From Symsagittifera roscoffensis (lineage: Eukaryota > Xenacoelomorpha > Acoela > Convolutidae): a stretch of 64,000 nucleotides of DNA. The notes under the pieces are model-generated. The model ran no database searches and was not told where the DNA came from. It saw only the letters and a list, made by a program, of their open reading frames with translations. Below, one piece after another: positions 51,801 through 64,000 of this stretch. The number at the start of each line of letters is the position of its first letter. The first letter of the stretch is position 1. The translations under genes and the position numbers were made by a program. The stretch spans positions 32,019,710-32,083,709 of the forward strand of contig NC_087069.1 in NCBI RefSeq assembly GCF_963678635.1, written 5' to 3'.

Positions 51801-54800
51801 AATAAAAACTATGCTTCCAATCTGACAAAAACTTCCAAAATTTTTAATCCAATTCACATAGTTTTTCCTTGAGCAGTTCTTGGGACAGTTTTCAGTGGTC
51901 AATGGTGCTGCCAGCTCATGGTACTTTGTTTTTGAAAGCAGTTATTTCATCCTAAATTTCATCCATCATTGAAAAAAACCTATATTTGCCAGTTTTCTGA
52001 TCGTTCTTCCGCCTAGGCCGCTGCCGCCGTTTCGGGATTACAAACCAAAAGAGTTGTTGTAGATCTAAAGTAGAGAAAAGGTGAACAAGGCGAGTTTTTG
52101 CTTAATAAGTGCATTCAATTTTAACTGCCTAGAGAGTCTTCCTGCACAATTCAGACAAGATAGGCCATGCCTTCCGTCTTCGGTCTCATCGTTTTCGCGA
52201 ACACATCTATGTTTTTCCCAAATGTTTGAACCTAGCGAGGAGTTAAATGGAGGTTAAAAACTATTTTTATCGGTTCCCACACGGGTGAAATTCAAGTATT
52301 GCAATAACTTACTATAAAAAGCAAAGGGTTTTGTTACATCAGAGGGTTTCAGTTTTAAATTCATTTAAGATGTTTTTTATCAAAAAAAAGGCTCGGTGTA
52401 TTTCATTGAGTTTTATAGGTCCCGGCGCTATTTTTCATTATGCTGTATCAAACCAATCTATCAACGCATCAATAATTATTCTTTCCGCGTGTTCCAAAAC
52501 AATTTTTTTAAGAACTGCTGAGAATAAAAAACCATTTGTAACATTAAATAAAAAGTTTCTCTAATATGAAATAAAAAATTTCAAAAAAACTTTTGCAAAA
52601 AACAAGGACTTGTACGCGAATATTGAAAATGTTTCAGCATTCCAAGTAATATTTTAGGAAATAAAAACTATGCTTCCAATCTGACAAAAACATCCAAAAT
52701 TTTTAATCCAATTCACATAGTTTTTCCTTGAGCAGTTCTTGGGACAGTTTTCAGTGGTCAAGGGTGCTGCCAGCTCATGGTACTCATACTTTTGAAAACA
52801 CTTATTTCATCCTAAATTTCATCCATCAGTAAAAAAAAACCTATGTTTGCCAGTTTTCTGATCGTTCTTCCGCCTCGGCCGCTGCCGCCGCTTCGGGATT
52901 ACAAACCAAAAGAGTTGTTGTAGATCTAAAATAGAGAAAAGGTGAACAAGGCGAATTTTTACTTAATAAGTGCATTCAATTTTAACTGCCTAGAGAATCT
53001 TCCTGCACAATTCAGACAAGATAGGCCATGCCTTCCGTCTTCGGTCCCATCGTTTTCGCGAACACATCTATGTTTTTCCTAAATGTTTGAACCTAGGCAG
53101 GAGTTAAATGGAGGTTCCAAACTATTTTTATTGGTTCCCACACGGGTGACATTCAAGAATTGCAATAACTTACTATGAAAAGCAACGGATTTTATTACAT
53201 CAGAGGGTTTCAGTTTAATTTTCATTTAAGATGTTTTTTATCAAAAAAGGCTCGGTGTATTTCATTGAGTTTTCAAGTTCCGCGGCTATTTTTCAATATG
53301 CTGTATCAAACCAATGTATCAACGCATCAATAATTATTCATTCCTCGTGTTCCAAAACAAATTTTTTAAGAACTGCTGAGAATAAAAAACCATTTGTAAC
53401 ATTAAATAAAAAAGTTTCTCTAATATGAAATAAAAAAAATTCAAAAAAATTTTGCAAAAAAACGAGTACCTGTACGCGAAAAATTGAAGTTGCTTCAGCA
53501 TTCCATGCAATATTTTAGAAAAAAAACTATGCTTCTAATCTGACGAAAACATCCAAAATTTTTAATCCAATTCACATAGTTTTTCCTTGAGCAGTTCTTG
53601 GGACAGTTTTCAGTGGTCAGTGGTGCTGCCAGCTCATGGTATTTATATTTTTGAAGCAGTTATTTTATCCTAAATTTCATCCATCATTAAAAAAATACCT
53701 ATATTTGCCAGTTTTCTGATCGTTCTTCCACCTCGGCCGCTGCCGCCGTTTCGGGATTACAAACCAAAAGAGTTGTTGTAGATCTGAAGTAGAGAAAAGG
53801 TGAACACGGCGAATTTTTACTTATAAAGTGCATTCAATTTTAACTGCCTAGAGAATCTTCCTGCACTACTCAGACAAGACAGGCCATGCCTTCCGTCTTC
53901 GGTCCCATCGTTTTCGCGAACACATCTATGTTTTTCCTAAATTTTTGAACCTAGGGAGGAGTTAAAGGGAGGTTGAAAACTATTTTTATTGGTTTACCAG
54001 GGTGACATTCAAGTATTGCAATAACTTACTATGAAAAGCAACGGATTTTATTACATCAGAAGGTTTCAGTTTTAAAATCATTTAAGATGTTTTTTTATCA
54101 AAAAAAGGCTCGGTGCTCGGTGTATTTCATTGAGTTTTCAAGTTCTGGCGCTATTTTACATTATGCTGTATCAAAACAATGTATCAACGCATCAAAAATT
54201 ATTCTTTCCTCGTGTTCCAAAACAATTTTTTTAAGAACTGCTGAGAATAAAAAACCATTTGTAACATTAAATAAAAAATTTCTCTAATATGAAATAAAAA
54301 AATTCAAAAAAACTTTTGCAAAAAACAAGGATTTGTACGCGAAAATTGAAAATGTTTCAGCATTCCAAGTAAAATTTTAGGAAATAAAAACTATGCTTCC
54401 AATCTGACAAAAACATCCAAAATTTTTAATCCAATTCACATAGTTTTTCCTTGAGCAGTTCTTGGGACAGTTTTCAGTGGTCAGTGGTGCTGCCAGCTAA
54501 TGGTACTTATATTTTTGAAGCAGTTATTTTATCCTAAATTTCATCCATCATTAAAAAATACCTATATTTGCCAGTTTTCTGATCGTTCTTCCACCTCGGC
54601 CGCTGCCGCCGTTTCGGGATTACAAACCAAAAGAGTTGTTGTAGATCTAAAGTAGAGAAAAGGTGAACAAGCGAATTTTGGCTTAATAAGTGCATTAAAT
54701 TTTAACTGCCTAGAAAATCTTCCTGCACTATTCAGACAAGATAGGCCATGCGTTCCGTCTTCGGTCCCATCGTTTTCGCGAACACATCTATGTTTTTCCT

Positions 54801-57800
54801 AAATGTTTGAACCTAGGGAGGAGTTAAATAGAGGTTACAAACTATTTTTATCGGATCCCACACGGGTGACATTCAAGTATAGCAATAACTTACTATGAAA
54901 AGCAACGGATTTTATTACATCAGAAGGTTTCAGTTTTAAAATCATTTAAGATGTTTTTTTATCAAAAAAAGGCTCGGTGTATTTTATTGAGTTTTCAAGT
55001 TCTGGCGCTATTTTACATTATGCTGTATCAAAACAATGTATCAACGCATCAAAAATTATTCTTTCCTCGTGTTCCAAAACAATTTTTTTAAGAACTGCTG
55101 AGAATAAAAAACCATTTGTAACATTAAATAAAAAGTTTCTCTAATATGAAATAAAAAAATTCGAAAAAAAATTTTGCAAAAAACAAGGATTTGTACGCGA
55201 AAATTGAAAATGTTTCAGCATTCCAAGTAATATTTTAGGAAATAAAAACTATGCTTCCAATCTGACAAAAACATCCAAAATTTTTAATCCAATTCAACTA
55301 GTTTTTCCTAGAGCAGTTCTTGGGACAGTTTTCAGTGGTCAATGGTGCTGCCAGCTCATGGTACTTTGTTTTTGAAGGCAGTTATTTTATCCTAAATTTC
55401 ATCCATCATTAAAAAATATTTGCCAGTTTTCTGATCGTTCTTCCACCTCGGCCGCTGCCGCCGTTTCGGGATTACAAACCAAAAGAGTTGTTGTAGATCT
55501 AAAGTAGAGAAAAGGTGAACAAGCGAATTTTGGCTTAATAAGTGCATTAAATTTTAACTGCCTAGAAAATCTTCCTGCACTATTCAGACAAGATAGGCCA
55601 TGCGTTCCGTCTTCGGTCCCATCGTTTTCGCGAACACATTTATGTTTTTCCTAAATGTTTGAACCTAGGGAGGAGTTAAATAGAGGTTACAAACTATTTT
55701 TATCGGATCCCACACGGGTGACATTCAAGTATTGCAATAACTTACTATGAAAAGCAACGGATTTTATTACATCAGAAGGTTTCAGTTTTAAAATCATTTA
55801 AGATGTTTTTTTATCAAAAAAAGGCTCGGTGTATTTCATTGAGTTTTCAAGTTCTGGCGCTATTTTACATTATGCTGTATCAAAACAATGTATCAACGCA
55901 TCAAAAATTATTCTTTCCTCGTGTTCCAAAACAATTTTTTTAAGAACTGCTGAGAATAAAAAACCATTTGTAACATTAAATAAAAAGTTTCTCTAATATG
56001 AAATAAAAAAATTCAAAAAAACTTTTGCAAAAAACAAAGATTTGTACGCGAAAATTGAAAATGTTTCAGCATTCCAAGTAATATTTTAGGAAATAAAAAC
56101 TATGCTTCCAATTTGACAAAAACATCCAAAATTTTTAATCCAATTCAACTAGTTTTTCCTAGAGCAGTTCTTGGGACAGTTTTCAGTGGTCAATGGTGCT
56201 GCCAGCTCATGGTACTTTGTTTTTGAAAGCAGTTATTTCATCCTAAATTTCATCCATCATTGAAAAAAACCTATATTTGCCAGTTTTCTGATCGTTCTTC
56301 CGCCTAGGCCGCTGCCGCCGTTTCGGGATTACAAACCAAAAGAGTTGTTGTAGATCTAAAGTAGAGAAAAGGTAAACAAGGCGAGTTTTTGCTTAATAAG
56401 TGCATTCAATTTTAACTGCCTAGAGAGTCATCCTGCACAATTCAGACAAGATAGGCCATGCCTTCAGTCTTCTGTCTCATCGTTTTCGCGAACACATCTA
56501 TGTTTTTCCCAAATGTTTGAACCTAGGGAGGAGTTAAATGGAGGTTACAAACTATTTTTATCGGTTCCCACACGGGTGACATTCAAGTATTGCAAAAACT
56601 TACTATGAAAAGCAACGGATTTTTATTACATCAGAAGGTTTCAGTTTTAAAATCATTTAAGATGTTTTTTTTTTCAAAAAAAGGCTCGGTGTATTTCATT
56701 GAAATTTCAAGTTGTGGCGCTATTTTACATTATGCTGTATCAAAACAATGTATCAACGCATCAAAAATTATTCTTTCCTCGTGTTCCAAAACAATTTTTT
56801 TAAGAACTGCTGAGAATAAAAAACCATTTGTAACATTAAATAAAAAGTTTCTCTAATATGAAATAAAAACATTCCAAAAAAACTTTTGCAAAAAACAAGG
56901 ATTTGTACGCGAAAATTGAAAATGTTTCAGCATTCCAAGTAATATTTTAGGAAATAAAAACTATGCTTCCAATTTGACAAAAATATCCAAAATTTTTAAT
57001 CCAATTCAACTAGTTTTTCCTAGAGCAGTTCTTGGGACAGTTTTCAGTGGTCAATGGTGCTGCCAGCTCATGGTACTTTGTTTTTGAAAGCAGTTATTTC
57101 ATCCTAAATTTCATCCATCATTGAAAAAAACCTATATTTGCCAGTTTTCTGATCGTTCTTCCGCCTAGGCCGCTGCCGCCGTTTCGGGATCACAAACCAA
57201 AAGAGTTGTTGTAGATCTAAAGTAGAGAAAAGGTGAACAAGGCGAGTTTTTGCTTAATAAGTGCATTCAATTTTAACTGCCTAGAGAGTCATCCTGCACA
57301 ATGCAGACAAGATAGGCCATGCCTTCCGTCTTCGGTCTCATCGTTTTCGCGAACACATCTATGTTTTTCCCAAATGTTTGAACCTAGGGAGGAGTTAAAT
57401 GGAGGTTACAAACTATTTTTATCGGTTCCCACACGGGTGACATTCAAGTATTGCAATAACTTACTATAAAAAGCAACGGATTTTATTACATCAGAAGGTT
57501 TCAGTTTTAAAATCATTTAAGATGTTTTTTTATCAAAAAAAGGCTCGGTGTATTTCATTGAGTTTTCAAGTCCCGGCGCTATTTTTCATTATGCTGTATC
57601 AAACCAATGTATCAACGCATCAATAATTATTCTTTCCTCGTGTTCCAAAACTATTTTTTAAGAACTGCTGAGAATAAAAAAACCATTTGTAACAATAAAT
57701 AAAAATTTCTCTAATATGAAAGAAAAAATTTCAAAAAAACTTTTGCAAAAAACAAGGACTTGTACGCGAATAATTGAAGGTGTTTCAGCATTCCAAGCAA

Positions 57801-57900
57801 TATTTTAGGAAATAAAAACTCTGCTTCTAATCTGACAAAAACATCCAAAATTTTTAATCCAATTCAACTAGTTTTTCCTTGAGAAGTTGTTGGGACAAGA
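48892..57900. repeat. Satellite array, about 780- and 860-bp monomers
   Basis: The anchor GGTCCCATCGTTTTCGCG (or a close variant) recurs at 48892, 49672, 50451, 51315, 52182, 53043, 53901, 54763, 55615, 56473 and 57334: spacings 780, 779, 864, 867, 861, 858, 862, 852, 858, 861. The two 780-bp units lack a segment of about 85 bp (GTACGCGAAAATTGAAAATG to CTTCCAATCTGACAAAAAC) present in the others. Each unit has a GC-rich core CCTCGGCCGCTGCCGCCG. Some units carry a duplicated CTCGGTG. Subtypes are shuffled: 48892 and 53901 share one variant, 49672 and 53043 another. The array ends in diverged sequence near 57900. Confidence 0.95.
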
Positions 57901-60900
57901 TTCGCTTGTAGAGGAGCTCAGGATTACAAGACCATCCTTTGATTTTTTTGCGGATATATTTTTTGAAGAAGATCCAAGATTGTTTTGTATTGTTCTAATC
58001 TTGATTTAATGTTTTAATTTTGTTTCAATCTCGATTTAATCCTGAAGTTTTTGATGTTTTTTTTTCAAATTAAGCATGTGATTTTTTTTCTCTACATTGT
58101 TCTTGTTCCTAGAAATGAGTGCTCCGTTCGCAACCTGATCACGTGGTAAAAAATCCAAATTCCCTGCAAACCGGTTAATTGATATGGATTAACAAGCCAT
58201 TAGACTTTACTTAAAGGTGGTGGAACAGCTGATCGTGGTCAAATTGGGTTGAGTTGAAGTGTTCCCTGGTTTCATATATTTCTTTTTTTTCGAATTCAAA
58301 AGATGAGCGCTTTGTCAGATCTGTTTCTTCATATTTTTTATCAAGTCGTGACATAAAAATTGAATGACGTTTCCCTCCGTAACGAAGCGGAAGCGTATAA
58401 TTTCATACCAGTTTTTTTTTCAGAGTTGTTTCCATCCATCTCACAGATAAAAAACCTATTATGGAACAGTTTGGTTGAACTAGGTCAAGTTTATAACGCA
58501 TGGGAGTTTGTTTTACTCTATATTGTTCCTCTCTTTAAATAAAGTGATCCACTTTTGACCCGTTCACTTAGAGAGGACTAAGGATTTCGTTCACATTGTT
58601 TTATTAATATAGATAAACTAGGAATTATTTTTGATTCAAAAGGTAGTTGACCAATTGATGGTGGTCGGTTCAAGTTGGATTTTTTCCGGGTAACTTTTTG
58701 TTCACTTTCAGTTGTCATTTAAAGATGAGCGCTTTTCTCAACTCTTTTCCGACACTTCTGTTGTCTAAAGTCACGCAATTGCACGAGTAAGGAAGAAATG
58801 GGTGTCCATCTTTTTGCTCTATCAACTTTGAGAGTTTTATTTAAAAAAAACGGAAATTACATTTAATTGAGACACGTTGCGCAAGTGTCGTAGATCTAAA
58901 ATAGAACGAAACGTGAATAAAGCGAATTTTTGCTTAATAAGTACATTCAACTTCAAATGGTTAGAGAATCTCCCAGCTCTATTTAGACACGTTAGGCCAT
59001 GACTTGCATATTCGGTCCCAACGTTTCCGCAAACGCTTCTGTTTTTCCTATAAGTTTGACCCTATGGAGAAGTACAATAGTGGTTCCAAACACAGTTTTT
59101 TATCGGATAAAATTTGAATGACGTTTCCCTTCTAACGAAATGGAAGCGTATGCTTTCATGTCATAAATTTTTAATGTTGTTTTCATCTTACAGAAACAAA
59201 ACTTATCATGGAAAAATTCATTTGAATTAAGTCGAGTTTTAACCTTGATAATTTTTTTAATGCTTGGAAATATGTTTTTCTCTACATTGTTACCCTTTAA
59301 AAAAGTGCTCCACTCACGACCTGGTCACTTAGAGTAAGAATAAGGATTCCATTCACACCCTTTTCTGATATAGATTAACTAGAAATCAGATATGATTAAA
59401 AAAGGTAGTTGACCAACTGGTTGTGGTCGGTTCAAATTGAAGTTTCTTTTTTTTCCGGGATTCTTATTTTTCACTTTTAGTTGTCAATTAAAGATGAGCG
59501 CTTTTCTCAAATCTTTTCCGACACTTCTGTCGTCTAATTTTTTTTTTTACAATAGTACGACTAATGAAGAACTGAGTCTCCATGTATTTCCTCTATCGAC
59601 ATTAAGATTTTTATATAAAACCCGAATTCCAATTTTTTAAGACAGGTTGCTAAACTAGACATTTTTTTTCAAATAGATGAGCTAGCAATTAGGTTAAACT
59701 TTAAAGGAAGTTGTTCAGCTGCCTGTGATCGGTTCGAGTGAAATTTTCCTCGGCCGGGAGTTTATAATTTTCATTTATTTGTAAATTAAGTTGAGTACGT
59801 TTTTCAGTTCAATTTTTATAAATTTTAGTATAATTTTGACGCAAAAGTTGTACATTTTAGTTTTCTTTTTCGAAAAGTAGACGTTACATTTTATTTATGT
59901 TCAGTGGTGATGTCAGCTCATAGTACTAATAATTTGAAAACAGTTAAATCTTCCCAAATGTCATCCATTTTTAACTTAGTACTTATATTTGCCAGTTTTC
60001 CTATCTTTTTTCCGCCTCGGACGCTGCCGCAGTTTTGGGATTACAAACCATTAGAGGTGTCGTGGATCTAAATTAGAGATAACGTGAATAAGGTAAATTT
60101 TGTTTTATAGGTGCATTCAAATTTAAATCTTTAGAGAATTTCGTTAACTTAGTGAAGATTCCAAATTCCTGCAAAAAGATTTTTTTTTGATGTGGGTTAG
60201 CCAGCCAATAGACTTACTTTAAAGGGACGGAACAGCTGATTGTGATCGAGTTAGGTTAAAATGAACTGTTCCAGGGTTTCATATTTTCTCAATTTTTTGG
60301 GATTCAAAAAATGAACGCTTTTGTCAGCTCTGATTCTTCATATTTCTCGTCAAGTCGTGACATAAAAATCGAATGACGTTTCCCTCCTAACAATAGGGAA
60401 ACCTATTATGTACTATGGAAAAGTTTGGTTGAACCAGGTCAAGTTTTAACCTTCATGTTTTTTATAAAGCATGGGAAAATGTTTTTCTCTACATTGTTAC
60501 CCTCTTAAAACAGTGCTCCAATCACGACCTGGTCATTTAGAGTAAGAATAAGGATTCGTTTCACGCCGTTTTCTTGATATAGGTTAACTAGAAATTAGAT
60601 ATGATTAAAAAAGTTAGTTGACCAACTGATTGTGGTCGGTTCAATTTGAAGTTTCTTTAATCCGGGTTTCTTATTTTTCACTTTTAGTTGTCAATTAAAG
60701 ATGAGCGCTTTTCTCAAATCTTTTCCGACACTTCTGTCGTCTAATTTTTTTTACAATAGTACGACTAAGGAAGAACTGAGTCTCCATGTATTTCCTCTAT
60801 CGACATTAAGATTTTTATATAAAACCCGAATTCCAATTTTTTAAGACAGGTTGCTAAAGTAGACATTTTTTTTTCAAATAGATGAGCTAGCAATTAGGTT

Positions 60901-61960
60901 GAACTTTAAAGGAAGTTGTTCAGCTGCCTGTGATCGGTTCGAGTGAAATTTTCCTCGGCCGGGAGTTTATAAATTTCATTTATTTGTAAATTAAGTTGAG
61001 CACGTTTTCAGTTCAATTTCTATAAATTTTAGTATAATTTTGACGCAAAAGTTGTACATTTTAGTTTTCATTGGAAATAAAACATTGGAAATTGTTTTAT
61101 TCTATATTGTTCCCCTCTTTAAAAAAAGTGATCAACTGACAACCTGGTCACTTAGAGAAGAGGATTCCACTCTCACCGTTTTTTAAATATAGATAAACTA
61201 AAAATTAGATTTGATTAAACAAGTAGTTGACCAACTGATTGTGGTCGGTTCAAACTGAAGTTTCCTTTTTCCGGTTATCCTTTTTTTTTCACTTTTAGTT
61301 GACATTTAAAAGTTGAATGCTTTTCTCAACTCTTTTGCGACACTTCTGTTGTCTAATCTCACAGACTTGTACGACTAATAATGAATTGGGTGTCCATGTA
61401 TTTGCTCTATCGACCTTGAGTGTTTTATATAAAACTTGAATTTTAATTAATTGGGACACGTTGCGCAAGAAGACAATTTTTTCATGACAAATAGCTAGCA
61501 ACTAGATTAAATTTTAAAGGTGGTTGTTCAGCTTCCTGTGATTGGTTCGAGTGAAACTTTCCTTGGCCAGGAATTATAATATTCTAATTATTTGTAAATC
61601 AAAGTGAGCACGTTTCTCAGTTCAATTTCTATGGTTTTCTGTTAATTTTTGACGCAGAAAACTGCATTTTAGTTTTCTTTTAACGAAGCGGACGTTTTCA
61701 TTTTATTTATATTCAGTGGTGCTGTCAGCTCATAATACATATTTTTTTTAAAAGAGATAACTCATCCTAAATGTCATCCATCAATAATTAAATACCCTTA
61801 TTTTCCAGTTTTCCGATCTTTCGTTCGCCTCGGCCGCTACCGTAGTTGGTTCAAGTTGACTTTTCATTTTCCGGGTATCTTTTTTTTCTTTTTTAGTTTG
61901 CAATTAAAAGATAAGCGCTTTTCTCAACTCTTTTCCGACACTTCTGTCGTCTAATCTGAA
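57901..61960. repeat. Second repeat complex containing diverged satellite pieces
   Basis: A block with TAGTTGACCAACTG, TGTGGTCGGTTCAA, AAAGATGAGCGCTTTTCTCA and TTTTCCGACACTTCTGTCG occurs near 58640, 59405, 60610, 61225 and 61850. About 59273-59870 and 60481-61070 are close copies offset by about 1.2 kb. Pieces related to the satellite (GTCAGCTCAT, CCGCCTCGG.CGCTGCCG, GGTCCCAACGTTTCCGC) appear at about 58885-59100, 59900-60130 and 61700-61850. No gene is seen. Confidence 0.8.
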
Positions 61961-62488
61961 CAATAAAACTAAATGATGTGTCCCTCCAAACAAGGCGTTT
62001 GCTTTCATGTCAATCATCACACCCGATGGTATTGCTATAAGGATGTACTGGGCCAAAAATTCATCAAATAATTCACTAAGTTAATATGCAAACTGATGAA
62101 GGACAACTACCCTGTGTCATTGTGCAAAAATTAAAGAATACCTGGTTGAAAACGGTGTAGAATCAATCGAGTAGTCAATTATAATAACCAGATCTGATTT
62201 TCATAAAAAAATATATGGACTTTCATGGAGAAGCGGTTGCATGGTATGAATCTCACGAAGCAGAACTTAGAAGTAAACATCGAAATTATCAAGAAATCTG
62301 CTACTTCTGCGTTTGCAGTAAGAATACTTTATAGATCTATAGCTACTAGAGTAATTTGCTTACTAAGTCGAGAGATGCTGCTGTGGGGTATTAGTTCATC
62401 TTTCTGTAAAATTATTTTGTTCTTATTTTTTGAATTTTGAAATTCATGCTTTCATACACTATTTGAGTTTTTTGTGGTAATTTAGTGT

Positions 62489-62715
62489 CAGAGGTGGATC
62501 TAGGATTTTCTCGAGTGAGAGGGGGGATTTTTAAAAAAAGTTTTGTAAACTTTGTTGTTTTTTTTTTAGATTGACCAAAATGTTTATCCGAGCTCTCCCA
62601 AAGCAGTAACAAGACACTGTTTTAGCCAAAATTTCAGCGCCGCAGGGAAAAATTTGAAAAAAAAACAACACAAAAATAGCGTTTTGGAGCATCTTTTATT
62701 GGCGTCCAATATATA
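62489..62715 (+). mobile_element. hAT-type MITE, copy lacking the right end
   Basis: Starts CAGAGGTGGATCTAGGATTT and has interior landmarks TTTTTTAGATTGACCAAAAT and GCGCCGCAGGGAAAAATTTG as in the 30144 element. The right terminus is not recognised; the end given is where similarity fades (near GGCGTCCAATATATAAGG). Confidence 0.6.
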
Positions 62716-62929
62716 AGGCGCATTCCGAAAAATTATTGGGGTCAGTCAGCTAAAAATGGATATCTCAAAACAAAAAGTAAATAAATTCGTTTTCAAGAAG
62801 GGAACAGATTCTATTATTATTTAAATAACTCAAAGCAATAAGAAATCTCATCTTCAAAGAACACCAAAAATTCTAGCTAGCTGCCTATCGAGTGATGTCT
62901 TTATAGGGGAATTAATACAAAGGGGGAAC

Positions 62930-63010
62930 TTTTGGGTCGGCTAGGGGTCGAATCCCTGAGGGGTGCGTCCGAGATGGAGGTCAACCCGGGATGGAGGTCA
63001 ACCCGGGTAC
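62930..63010 (+). repeat. B-box-like fragment and 18-bp direct repeat
   Basis: GGGGTCGAATCCCTGAGGGG resembles the tRNA-like fragment at 37190-37250. Directly after it GATGGAGGTCAACCCGGG occurs twice (about 62973 and 62991) back to back. Confidence 0.6.
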
Positions 63011-64000
63011 TGCCTGAGATAGCATATCGCTTTCGGGTCATAGTCCTTGCCCCTTCAGGTCATTGCCCCTTTTTTCACTCGTAGCTTTTATAGAGTCGGT
63101 TCGATTTTGAATTAAATCTATTTTGCTTGGAAGAGATTTTTAGATTAGAAGAAAGAGATAAAATCTGATATTTTAAAAATTTGTTTAATTGAATACTACT
63201 TCTTCTGAGAGTGAAATTTTCAACTCAAATCCAAACAACTCTTCTGTTGGTGGTTTCATGTTGAATAACTATCTGCATTTAATTGTTGATGAGTACTCAT
63301 GTCTTATAATTTCTTAAATGTTTTCACGTGTTTCCACATTCGTATTTCAAATGAGAATACGTATAAAAAACACTAGGGTATTTGAGCTCAAGAAAACACG
63401 CGAGAGGAAGAATCTCCAAACATGAGATAGTTTTTTTGTGTTTATCATGTGTTTATAACCTGTTTTAAAAATCATGATCCTTGTGTAGAAAAAACAAAAA
63501 AAGGAATAAAAATTAACAAGATGCTGTCATTAACTCGGGTTTCGATCCATGGCGGGTAGACAAGGAGCAAATATAAAACCTCAATAATTTAACAATTAAG
63601 TGGGTCAATCCACAACTTAAGTAGTGTAACTACATATCAGATAAATGGAATCTAGATGAAATCTAAATTGGACGAGGAGTTTTGCCAAATTTATTGAAAT
63701 AAAAGTGAAATGAAACTTAAAATGGGCTATAAAACTTAAGAGTCAGGCTAATCAACTGAGACAATAGGCTCCAACAGTTTAACCCCAGCATTTTTTTTTC
63801 TTGTCTCATTGTTTTTCATCGGTAGTGCAATATGAAATGGCTCATAATCCTGACACGTTTATTTTTGGGCTGAATATTTAAAAAACAAAGTGAAAGCTGA
63901 GAAATAATTTGCATTGTTGTTTCATTTGCCAAATTGATGATTTCTGTCAATTCAGTTAGATGTTAGGAAGTTTATCAGGTATGGCTCTAAAATTTAGCCA
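63011..64000. other. AT-rich stretch, nothing recognised
   Basis: No exon seen. A lone B-box-like GGGTTTCGATCCATGG at about 63537 may be a further SINE remnant. Confidence 0.4.

Noticed and set aside
48892-57900. CRISPR-like or LTR-type interpretation of the regular repeats
   Set aside because: Monomers are 780-860 bp without unique spacers, in animal DNA; this is a satellite, not a CRISPR array or LTR pair.

Overview
The window is AT-rich animal nuclear DNA: spliced genes with GT-AG introns, a BEL/Pao LTR retrotransposon (a family described from animals), EEP-type and restriction-like-endonuclease non-LTR retrotransposons, tRNA-derived SINE-like heads, and DNA-transposon MITEs. I take it to be an invertebrate, but nothing seen fixes the phylum. 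There are no bacterial-type operons.

Layout. 1-805: a 566-bp-period duplication built around a near-perfect 163-bp palindrome, with a tRNA-derived segment between copies. 2467-9463 (+): the six last visible exons of a mitochondrial Rho GTPase (Miro). All splice phases agree and give 363 residues, but the reading frame stops before the usual C-terminal membrane anchor. The first visible Miro intron carries an antisense, 5'-truncated retrotransposon with a restriction-like endonuclease (2797-4363), a dispersed repeat and two tRNA-like segments. 9666-13352: a short hAT-type MITE, a tRNA-like segment and a broken Ty3/Gypsy element (minus strand) between 45-bp direct repeats. 14238-14416: a small MITE. 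14917-18780: a broken CR1/Jockey-like retrotransposon (minus strand) whose 3' hairpin tail is present twice. 19-33 kb: gene-poor DNA filled with copies of a ~530-bp family ending in a GC hairpin, a Tc1-like foldback element and hAT MITEs, one with a clear 8-bp target duplication. 33276-33498: a probable first exon of a rhodopsin-like GPCR. 36920-37120: an uninterrupted 201-nt pyrimidine tract.

39840-48692: a young, apparently intact BEL/Pao element with two LTRs (2 differences over about 403 shared bases) and one 1861-codon gag-pol frame. Its 2.1-kb leader is packed with short stem-loops whose arms change together, ending in a 126-bp tandem array. A 199-base N gap hides the end of the 3' LTR. 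Directly after it lies a large satellite (48892 to about 57900, monomers about 780 and 860 bp), then a second, more diverged repeat complex to about 62 kb, then AT-rich DNA with a few repeat fragments.

Only Miro and the GPCR exon look like host genes. Almost everything else recognisable is transposon or satellite. The most novel-looking signals are the covarying stem-loop array in the BEL/Pao leader, the edge palindrome duplication, the anchorless Miro 3' end, and the dispersed family with a Helitron-like terminal hairpin.
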